5,637 nucleotides of DNA from an uncultured Bacteroidales bacterium. Lineage in GTDB: Bacteria > Bacteroidota > Bacteroidia > Bacteroidales > Tenuifilaceae. The notes under the pieces were generated by a model that saw nothing but the letters and a program-made list of their open reading frames with translations, had not been told where the DNA came from and did not search any database. The stretch lies in contig CALGIR010000283.1 of the NCBI GenBank assembly GCA_937915475.1, positions 1 to 5,637 on the forward strand, read 5' to 3'. Position numbers and translations under genes: made by a program. Below, in pieces: positions 1-4,947 of the stretch. Positions within the stretch are counted from its first letter, which is position 1. Each line of letters starts with the position of its first letter.

Positions 1-447
1 AAGGGTAATTTTTATGGTCGAATAACCATTGAAGACTTTACCGACTCGTACGAGTTTACGCTGTTTGGAAAAGACTTTGAGAATAACAGAAAATTCTTCT
101 TTGTTGGATACCCGTTGCTCATTAAGGGAAAATTCGATCCTAGTAAATACCGCCCAGGCGAGATTGAATTCTTTATCAGAAATATGCAAATGCTCTCCGA
201 GGTAAGAGACGAGTTTGTAAAAAAGATTACCATATCGCTCACCGTAGATGAGATAAACAATGAGATTATCGATAAAATCCAAACCCTTACAACCGCCAAT
301 ACGGGTAAGGTTATGCTTAGGTTCAGATTAACGGATCCGCAAAGTAGGGTTAGTTTAGAGATGTTCTCACGTGCATATAGGGTTAACCCATCCAACGAAC
401 TTGTTGATCATTTAAGGCAAATGAATCTTAATTTTAAGATAAATTGA
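1..447 (+). CDS. dnaE: DNA polymerase III alpha subunit, C-terminal 148 residues (5' truncated by window)
   Basis: Replicative DNA polymerase III alpha subunit; only the C-terminus is present. The frame is open from base 1 to TGA at 445-447. The visible part begins in the OB-fold nucleic-acid-binding domain: YGRITIEDFTDSYEFTLFG and the following FVGYPLLIKGKF are typical of alpha-subunit OB folds, ending near 'MQMLSEV'. After it comes a C-terminal domain of about 80 residues, the part that in well-studied alpha subunits contacts the clamp loader and clamp. The catalytic palm and PHP domains lie upstream of the window. The protein ends 71 bases before the trxA start, and I see no hairpin terminator in that gap, so read-through into trxA is possible alongside trxA's own promoter. 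Identification rests on recognition of the OB-fold segment and its fit with Bacteroidota DnaE tails. It could in principle be another OB-containing alpha paralogue, but dnaE followed by trxA is, as I recall, a common Bacteroidia arrangement. Confidence 0.88.
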   Translation, partial: KGNFYGRITIEDFTDSYEFTLFGKDFENNRKFFFVGYPLLIKGKFDPSKYRPGEIEFFIRNMQMLSEVRDEFVKKITISLTVDEINNEIIDKIQTLTTANTGKVMLRFRLTDPQSRVSLEMFSRAYRVNPSNELVDHLRQMNLNFKIN

Positions 448-480
448 CTTTAGAAGCCAAATATTTTTAAAGGAAACTGT

Positions 481-488
481 TATCTTTG
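481..488 (+). promoter_or_regulatory. Bacteroidota-type -7 promoter box for trxA
   Basis: TATCTTTG matches the TAnnTTTG -7 consensus of Bacteroidota primary sigma-factor promoters. A transcript starting a few bases downstream would have a leader of roughly 25 bases before the trxA ATG at 519, with A/T-rich sequence and no Shine-Dalgarno motif, as usual for the phylum. No convincing TTTG -33 element is found about 20 bases upstream, so the match is one-sided. Confidence 0.55.
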
Positions 489-518
489 TATAATATTTTA
501 ACACTAAACATTTTAACT

Positions 519-836
519 ATGGCATTAGCAATAACTGACGCTAACTTTGAGGAACTTGTACTAAAATCGGATAAACCTGTACTCCTTGATTTTTGGGCAG
601 AGTGGTGTGGACCTTGCCGAATGGTAGGCCCCCTTGTTGAAGAGATGGCTCAAGAGTTTGAGGGAAGAGCATTGATTGGAAAGGTTGACGTTGACAGCAA
701 CCCTGGCGTGGCAAGCAAATTTGGTATTCGTAACATACCAACAATTCTATTCTTTAAAAACGGCGAGATAGCTGATAAGCAGGTAGGTGCTGTTCCAAAA
801 AACACCCTTATAGCAAAACTTGAGGCATTGCTATAG
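519..836 (+). CDS. trxA: Thioredoxin, 105 aa
   Basis: Small cytoplasmic dithiol-disulfide oxidoreductase, reduced by thioredoxin reductase and supplying electrons to client enzymes and protein disulfides. The whole protein is one thioredoxin fold. The active site is W29-C30-G31-P32-C33, the buried acid before it is D24 (in VLLDFWAEW), and the cis-proline loop is IRNIPT with P74. The length is close to the roughly 105-110 residues usual for the family. There is no signal peptide, so it is cytoplasmic, not a periplasmic thiol protein. I chose the ATG at 519. An in-frame TTG at 486 would add 11 residues (with Met at position 1), but it lies inside the TATCTTTG promoter box and the extension has no counterpart in the family. 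A hairpin terminator at 860-897 closes the unit. Several thioredoxins are usual in Bacteroidota, so numbering such as trxA versus trxA2 is not settled here. Confidence 0.95.
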   Translation: MALAITDANFEELVLKSDKPVLLDFWAEWCGPCRMVGPLVEEMAQEFEGRALIGKVDVDSNPGVASKFGIRNIPTILFFKNGEIADKQVGAVPKNTLIAKLEALL

Positions 837-859
837 CAACAGTATTATAGCAGCAGGCT

Positions 860-897
860 AGCATCTGTCCTTATATTGGGCAGATGCTTGTTTTGTT
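860..897 (+). terminator. Intrinsic terminator after trxA
   Basis: GCATCTGTCC at 861-870 pairs with GGGCAGATGC at 878-887 across the 7-base loop TTATATT (ten pairs, one a G-T wobble). A860-T888 can extend it to eleven. The stem is followed by a T-rich tail, TTGTTTTGTT (888-897). It lies 24 bases after the trxA stop and 30 bases before the next start, separating trxA from the LOG-family gene. It is the clearest factor-independent terminator in the window. Confidence 0.85.
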
Positions 898-927
898 GGC
901 AACCAGCAGTAAACTAAATAAATTGCT

Positions 928-1503
928 ATGAAAGTTTGCGTGTTTTGCGCCTCGAGCGCAAAAATCTCCGAAGAGTATTTCCATCAAACAGAGCTTGTTG
1001 CACAAGAACTGGTGAATGCCAAATGTACTATAGTTTACGGCGGAGGTTCTGTTGGTCTTATGGGACGCCTTGCCAACAAAGCGTTATCGCTTGGAGGAGA
1101 AGTGATAGGAGTGCTTCCCCGTTTTATGGATAAGGTTGAATGGGGACATAAAGGTCTCTCCAAAATGGTGCTTGTGGAAGATATGCGCGAGCGCAAAAAA
1201 CAGCTTATCAGCAATGTTGATGCAGTTGTTGCACTGCCTGGTGGTTGTGGAACACTAGAAGAACTAATGGAGGTTTACACGCTAAAGCGTCTGGGAAAAT
1301 TCACTAAACCAATTGTTGTTCTCAACACCAACGGATTTTACAACCACCTTGAGCAGCTAATTGAAAAAATGATTGATGAAAAATTTATGCGCCCAGAGCA
1401 TAGACAGATATGGCAGTTTGTAAATAGTCCAAGCGATATTATCCCCGCAATTAAATCAGCTCCACCATGGGATGAATCTGCAATTCAGTTCGCCGCAGTT
1501 TAG
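928..1503 (+). CDS. LOG-family protein (putative cytokinin riboside 5'-monophosphate phosphoribohydrolase), 191 aa
   Basis: Member of the LOG / TIGR00730 family, Rossmann-like enzymes often mislabelled 'lysine decarboxylase'. Characterised members hydrolyse the N-glycosidic bond of nucleoside 5'-monophosphates, including cytokinin nucleotides, releasing base and ribose 5-phosphate. The sequence opens with a beta strand and nucleotide loop (MKVCVFCASS), then YGGGSVGLMG (residues 37-46), the MRERK element (86-90), and the family signature PGGCGTLEE (104-112) with the probable catalytic Glu112 and an Arg from the MRERK segment. Length is typical. The natural bacterial substrate is uncertain, and cytokinin production should not be assumed from family membership. 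The ATG at 928 is well placed, because the first strand starts straight away. It is isolated upstream by the trxA terminator and converges on ribD with 6 bases between stops. I did not find a good -7 box in the short upstream gap. Confidence 0.9.
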   Translation: MKVCVFCASSAKISEEYFHQTELVAQELVNAKCTIVYGGGSVGLMGRLANKALSLGGEVIGVLPRFMDKVEWGHKGLSKMVLVEDMRERKKQLISNVDAVVALPGGCGTLEELMEVYTLKRLGKFTKPIVVLNTNGFYNHLEQLIEKMIDEKFMRPEHRQIWQFVNSPSDIIPAIKSAPPWDESAIQFAAV

Positions 1504-1509
1504 TCGGAT

Positions 1510-2592
1510 TTAGGTATATTTCCTATAGGTGAATAATTTGCTGTCACCAATCTCATCGTAGTTATGGAGTTCACCTGTAAATTCAGGAGCCCTAACACCA
1601 TCATAAAAAAACTGGTTACCCACAAAAACTCGAGCCTCATCCCAAAGCTTACGCTTTAAGAAACTATTGATTAGCATTGCTCCGCCCTCTATAAAAAGCG
1701 AAGAGATATTGCGCTCATAAAGTTCCTTTAGCAATCGACCCTCTAACCCCTTGGCAAAATCAACAGTTATTAGTTCCATATTTGGGATGGACAAAAACTC
1801 AGCCTTCTGGCTCGATGCGCTTGAATTAGTCCCAACAAACACAAGCGTAGAAACCGAGCCATCAAAAACATTACACTGCTTAGGGAGGCGTAATTTTCTA
1901 TCAAGCACCACACGTAAAGGATTTTTACCGCTCCAATGACGGACATCGAGCCTAGGATTATCCTTCTCAACCGTGTTGGTTCCAATAAGTATTGACTGCT
2001 CCTCGCTTCGCCATCTGTGAACAAGGGTTCGCGCCAACTCGTTGGTTATCCAAACAGGCGCAACTGGGTCGTTGGGTTTCCTCACACCATCGATAAAACC
2101 ATCGAGGGTCTGTGCCCATTTTAAAATGATGTAAGGTCGCTTCTTTTTATGATACACAAAAAACCTCCTATTTAACTCCCTTGCCTCCACCTCTAGCACG
2201 CCAACCGTAACATCAATCCCAGCATTCTTTAACTTTAGAATACCCGCCCCTTTAATCTGTGGGTTAGGGTCTTGTACTGCAATTACCACGCGTTTAATCC
2301 CCGCTTCGATAATTAAATCGACACAAGGAGGAGTTTTACCATGGTACGAGCAAGGCTCCAACGAAACATACAATGTTGACCCAGACAGAACGGAAGCATC
2401 CGATACAGCATTAATGGCCATTCGCTCAGCATGGTCACCACCAAACTCTCTGTGATATCCCTCTGCAATAACTCTATTATTGTAAACCACAACCGAACCT
2501 ACCATAGGGTTTGGCGCAACGCTTCCCTTACCATTTGCAGCCAATTCGAGGCAACGACCCATGTAAATCTCATCCTGTTTGTGCTGTTCCAT
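1510..2592 (-). CDS. ribD: Bifunctional riboflavin biosynthesis protein RibD (deaminase/reductase), 360 aa
   Basis: Catalyses two successive riboflavin steps in the cytoplasm: deamination of the pyrimidine product of GTP cyclohydrolase II, then NADPH-dependent reduction of its ribosyl side chain. The N-terminal zinc deaminase domain (about residues 1-145) shows the APNPMVGSV loop (26-34), HAE (54-56) with proton-shuttling Glu56, and P80-C81...C90 in EPCSYHGKTPPC, giving His/Cys/Cys zinc ligands. The C-terminal reductase domain (about 150-355) shows KWAQTLDGFI (158-167), the RxxxDxIxxGxxT-like region RSEEQSILIGTNT with DNPRL after it, and IEGG (301-304). Both domains are complete and the length is normal. 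The ATG at 2592 gives a start just before the deaminase domain. The frame is open up to 2688, but that longer form would overlap prmC and add a hydrophobic stretch foreign to the family. It stands alone from other rib genes. The 37-base upstream gap leaves no room for an FMN riboswitch. Confidence 0.95.
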   Translation of the reverse strand: MEQHKQDEIYMGRCLELAANGKGSVAPNPMVGSVVVYNNRVIAEGYHREFGGDHAERMAINAVSDASVLSGSTLYVSLEPCSYHGKTPPCVDLIIEAGIKRVVIAVQDPNPQIKGAGILKLKNAGIDVTVGVLEVEARELNRRFFVYHKKKRPYIILKWAQTLDGFIDGVRKPNDPVAPVWITNELARTLVHRWRSEEQSILIGTNTVEKDNPRLDVRHWSGKNPLRVVLDRKLRLPKQCNVFDGSVSTLVFVGTNSSASSQKAEFLSIPNMELITVDFAKGLEGRLLKELYERNISSLFIEGGAMLINSFLKRKLWDEARVFVGNQFFYDGVRAPEFTGELHNYDEIGDSKLFTYRKYT

Positions 2593-2610
2593 AATTTTTC
2601 GATACTTTTG
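2578..2610 (+). promoter_or_regulatory. Promoter for prmC: TTTG -33 and TACTTTTG -7
   Basis: TTTG (2578-2581) and TACTTTTG (2603-2610) are separated by 21 bases, close to the expected layout of a Bacteroidota primary promoter (TTTG, about 20 bases, TAnnTTTG). This is the best two-part promoter match in the window. Transcription would start near 2616, giving a leader of roughly 14 bases before the prmC ATG at 2630. The -33 element lies inside codons 4-5 of divergently transcribed ribD, so the two genes share a very compact control region. I saw no equally good promoter for ribD on the other strand. Confidence 0.6.
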
Positions 2611-2629
2611 AATCAATAAAAATAAATCT

Positions 2630-3490
2630 ATGCAAGCCCAAAGTATTCTATTTAAATACAAGCAAGGAGTAAACAGCCTAAAAAGCATTTACCCTTTAGC
2701 AGAAGCGCAAGCAATGGCACGACTTCTAATTGAGAAGGTTACGGGCATTAAGGTTCACGATGCACTTGCTAGTCCCAATCTCCTTTTAAGCATTTCGCAG
2801 GAAACACTTATTGATGCTTACATTAAGGAGCTAAAGTTACAAAAGCCTATCCAATATGTCCTTGGCCAAACCGAGTTTTTTGGCATCACCCTTAAGGTAA
2901 CCCCAAATGTGCTTATCCCCCGACCTGAAACCGAGGAACTTGTGGAATGGCTACTTGCTGATAGAGCTAACGATTTTCCTTCAGTTCTCGATATTGGGAC
3001 AGGGTCAGGATGCATTGCCATTGCCATAGCAAAAAAACTTCCGGCGGCAAAGGTTTTTGCACTCGATATCTCCGCTGAAGCCATAACCCTTGCAAAGGAA
3101 AACTCAATGAATGCTAGCACAAGCATTACATTTTTTCAGCAGGATATACTGAGCATTCCCAGCGAACTAAAAGGAGTCCCCTACGATATTGTGGTTAGCA
3201 ATCCACCCTACGTACGCAACAGCGAGAAAGAGTTTATGCACCCCAACGTACTTGAGAATGAGCCTAAAACTGCACTCTTTGTTAGCGATGACAACTCCTT
3301 GGTTTTCTACGATGCAATTGCCCAAACAGCACAAGCCACCCTTAAGCAAAACGGCATGGTTTATTGTGAAATTAATGAAGCACTTGGACCAGAAACCGCC
3401 AAAATTTTTACGGAGAAAGGATTTACTGATGTGGAAGTAAGGAAGGATATTAATGGCAAGGATAGGATGCTGAGGGGTAAGAAGGGATAG
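2630..3490 (+). CDS. prmC: Peptide chain release factor N5-glutamine methyltransferase PrmC (HemK), 286 aa
   Basis: SAM-dependent methyltransferase that methylates the glutamine of the GGQ motif in release factors RF1 and RF2, improving peptide release. The N-terminal helical substrate-binding domain (about 1-90) is followed by the family block IPRPETEELV (96-105). Next comes the SAM-binding motif LDIGTGSGCIAIA (120-132), the acidic end of strand 2 (ALDIS, Asp146), and the catalytic NPPY (191-194) that binds the target glutamine side chain. Length matches the family, and the ATG at 2630 follows a matching promoter. It diverges from ribD across 37 bases. One substrate gene, prfB, lies about 1.5 kb downstream on the same strand. 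The last residues (DRMLRGKKG) are lysine/glycine-rich just before the A/T-rich insertion-like segment, so the extreme C-terminus may have been altered, though nothing catalytic is affected. Confidence 0.95.
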   Translation: MQAQSILFKYKQGVNSLKSIYPLAEAQAMARLLIEKVTGIKVHDALASPNLLLSISQETLIDAYIKELKLQKPIQYVLGQTEFFGITLKVTPNVLIPRPETEELVEWLLADRANDFPSVLDIGTGSGCIAIAIAKKLPAAKVFALDISAEAITLAKENSMNASTSITFFQQDILSIPSELKGVPYDIVVSNPPYVRNSEKEFMHPNVLENEPKTALFVSDDNSLVFYDAIAQTAQATLKQNGMVYCEINEALGPETAKIFTEKGFTDVEVRKDINGKDRMLRGKKG

Positions 3491-3593
3491 GGTGTGCTCA
3501 TTTTGAGTATATACAATCAAGTTATGACAATTTCTCGAACGAACGTAAAAAAATAGAAACCAACTAAATTTCAACAACAATTAAATAAAGAAA

Positions 3594-4184
3594 ATGACAA
3601 AAAAGATTTTGACAATCGCAATCCTAACAGCGTTATTTATAAATGCTTGTAAGGAAACTCCGAAGCAAGAAAAAGCAGAAACGCCTTCAACAGAATCAGC
3701 TGAAAAAATTGATGACGACATAGTAAAAAGTTCATCAACCGATAAAGACGGGAATAAATTGGAAATGACATTCAATAATGCAAAAGGAACAGCAACACTA
3801 AGTTTTAACGGAGAAACCATTGAATTGCTTGCACAAAAGGCTGCATCGGGCATTTGGTACAAAAACGAGAATTACGAATTGAGGGGAAAAGGGAACGATG
3901 TAGAATTAAAAAAGGGCGGAAACATAGTTTTTACGCATAAGGACAATATTGTAACATCTTCGCTAAAAAATAAAGAAGGACAAACACTGGATATAACTTA
4001 TAACAACACCACAAATCAAGCGAAAGTTTATTTAAACGGAGGTGAACAAATTGAATTGGTTGGTCAAAAACCTGCGTCTGGAATTTGGTACAAAAACGAC
4101 CATTATGAATTAAGAGGAAAAGGCGAAAATGTTGAATTAACCAAAGACGGAAAAACAGTATTTAAAAAACAAAACGGGCACTAA
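3594..4184 (+). CDS. Putative lipoprotein with two tandem MliC-like domains, 196 aa
   Basis: Probable cell-envelope lipoprotein. Residues 1-18 form a short signal peptide (MTKK, then a hydrophobic run) ending in a lipobox-like INAC with Cys19 as the predicted lipidated residue. A polar, Glu/Lys/Thr-rich linker runs to about residue 40. The rest is two tandem copies of a 76-77 residue unit (about 41-116 and 117-193), each with a DGxxL-like start, beta-rich body, [AP]ASGIWYKN, and YELRGKG. The SGxxY followed by a KG motif resembles MliC/PliC-type inhibitors of C-type lysozyme, in which the Ser of that loop and the downstream Lys contact the lysozyme active site. Unlike canonical MliC, there is no cysteine besides Cys19, so no disulfide is possible. 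CKET only partly matches the K-(D/E)2 surface-export signal of Bacteroidota. GC is about 35%, well below neighbours, suggesting recent acquisition. Inhibitor function is inferred; it could be another small beta-sheet lipoprotein. Confidence 0.72.
   Translation: MTKKILTIAILTALFINACKETPKQEKAETPSTESAEKIDDDIVKSSSTDKDGNKLEMTFNNAKGTATLSFNGETIELLAQKAASGIWYKNENYELRGKGNDVELKKGGNIVFTHKDNIVTSSLKNKEGQTLDITYNNTTNQAKVYLNGGEQIELVGQKPASGIWYKNDHYELRGKGENVELTKDGKTVFKKQNGH
3714..4172 (+). repeat. Intragenic tandem duplication in the MliC-like lipoprotein gene
   Basis: Two direct copies of a unit of about 228-231 bases (about 3714-3941 and 3942-4172) lie head to tail. The strongest stretch is 3852-3909 versus 4083-4140, offset 231 bases, where I count 48 of 58 identical bases, including a perfect 17-base run starting ATTTGGTACAAAAACGA. 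At protein level IVxSS, ASGIWYKN, YELRGKG and VEL recur in register, with a one-residue insertion in copy two (LNGGEQIE versus FNGETIE). Conservation at DNA level suggests a fairly recent duplication or ongoing homogenisation. Confidence 0.85.
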
Positions 4185-4271
4185 CACGCAATATAGCCAA
4201 CGCAAACATATACGCCATCCCGTAAGCAGAAGTAATACCAAAAATTAAACAATACAACCAATCCACCAAAT
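4185..4271. other. Unassigned spacer between the MliC-like gene and recX
   Basis: This 87-base gap holds no ORF, no convincing hairpin terminator, no TAnnTTTG box and no tRNA. The first part (CACGCAATATAGCCAACGC and on to about 4220) is less A/T-rich than the second, which becomes A-rich before the recX ATG. With 3491-3593 it forms the flanks of the low-GC gene, but I could find no direct or inverted repeat shared by the two sides. Start of recX transcription is therefore unexplained here and may come from upstream. Confidence 0.4.
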
Positions 4272-4751
4272 ATGGCCAAACAGCTATCTCCAGAAACCGC
4301 CCTTAACCGTGCCCAGTGGCTATGCGGTCAGCGGGAGAAGTGCGTTTCTGAGATTAAGCTTAAGCTATCGCAGTGGGGCATTAATCCCGAAGATGGTCTG
4401 GCCATTATTAAATCGTTGGAAAACGATGGCTTTATTGACGAAACCCGCTACGCCCTCACCTTTGCCCGTGATAAGGCACGGTTTAATAAATGGGGACCGC
4501 GAAAAATTGAGATGGCTCTTCGCGCCAAACGCATTGCCGATGATAATATTCAGAATGCACTTTTGGAGATAGAGCAGTTTACCAACATCGAAAATTTAAC
4601 CGAGCTGCTCACCAAAAAAGCTCGAACCATAAAGTATAAGGATAAATACGATTTTAAAAATAAACTTCTTCGCTTTGCCATATCCCGAGGGTTTGATTAC
4701 GCTAAGATAATGGAGGTAATTGATGGAGTGATTGATGAGTATAAAACGTAA
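4272..4751 (+). CDS. recX: Regulatory protein RecX, 159 aa
   Basis: Modulator of the RecA recombinase; characterised RecX proteins bind within the RecA filament groove, limit filament growth and inhibit its activities. The protein is all-helical. The first repeat region contains REKCVSEIKLKLSQWGI (about 21-37). The family signature follows: LENDGFIDETRYALTFARDKA (about 49-69) and KWGPRKIEMALRAKRI (73-88). The C-terminal repeat contains YDFKNKLLRFAISRGFDYAKI (126-146), matching the usual end of three-helix RecX repeats. Length is close to the roughly 150-170 residues of the family. No recA is next to it here, which is common outside proteobacteria. The ATG at 4272 sits after an A-rich stretch without a Shine-Dalgarno motif. 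GC returns to about 45% or more in this gene, in contrast to the lipoprotein gene upstream. Confidence 0.92.
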   Translation: MAKQLSPETALNRAQWLCGQREKCVSEIKLKLSQWGINPEDGLAIIKSLENDGFIDETRYALTFARDKARFNKWGPRKIEMALRAKRIADDNIQNALLEIEQFTNIENLTELLTKKARTIKYKDKYDFKNKLLRFAISRGFDYAKIMEVIDGVIDEYKT

Positions 4752-4913
4752 TGAAGTTAGGTATCTTAAACTACATTAGGTATGACAGATTATATTATCC
4801 ATTTAGCTTAACTTTACATCATCTTATTAAAATAGTATACTGGCTTAAATAATTTTATCTATAGTCAAACCCACAGGGAATGGCTAACCCATAGAAACCA
4901 GCACAAAAAATTA

Positions 4914-4921
4914 TACCTTTG
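4914..4921 (+). promoter_or_regulatory. Bacteroidota-type -7 promoter box for prfB
   Basis: TACCTTTG matches TAnnTTTG exactly. It lies 26 bases before the prfB ATG at 4948, giving a predicted leader of about 20 bases. No TTTG is present at the expected -33 position. The 196-base gap after recX otherwise shows only A/T-rich sequence and a minor 8-base direct repeat (TTAGGTAT at 4757 and 4776), with no strong terminator. Confidence 0.55.
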
Positions 4922-4947
4922 TAAGAAATCAGCAATACAATTAACCC

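Noticed and set aside
12..395. Antisense open frame of 127 codons opposite dnaE
   Set aside because: No recognisable domain or promoter, and it lies fully opposite a conserved coding region. It is a shadow of dnaE.
486..518. TTG start giving an 11-residue longer thioredoxin
   Set aside because: The TTG lies within the TATCTTTG promoter box, the extension is not part of the fold, and the ATG at 519 gives the usual family length.
2593..2688. Longer ribD N-terminus starting at 2688
   Set aside because: It would overlap the prmC start and add a hydrophobic stretch that RibD proteins lack. The ATG at 2592 begins just before the deaminase domain.
3498..3505. TCATTTTG as a -7 box for the lipoprotein gene
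   Set aside because: It has a mismatch at the second, important position, no TTTG about 20 bases upstream, and would leave a leader of over 80 bases. Too weak to call.
3167..3580. Antisense open frame opposite the prmC 3' end and the spacer
   Set aside because: It mostly mirrors the conserved PrmC catalytic region including NPPY, shows no family features, and lacks a promoter.
3519..4192. Integron-type cassette bounded by GTTATGA and CACTAAC
   Set aside because: These only loosely resemble attC core sites (mismatches in both), the paired inner boxes and palindromic fold are not visible, and there is no integrase in the window.
4757..4783. TTAGGTAT direct repeat after recX
   Set aside because: Two 8-base copies in A/T-rich sequence are expected by chance, and no symmetry suggests an operator.
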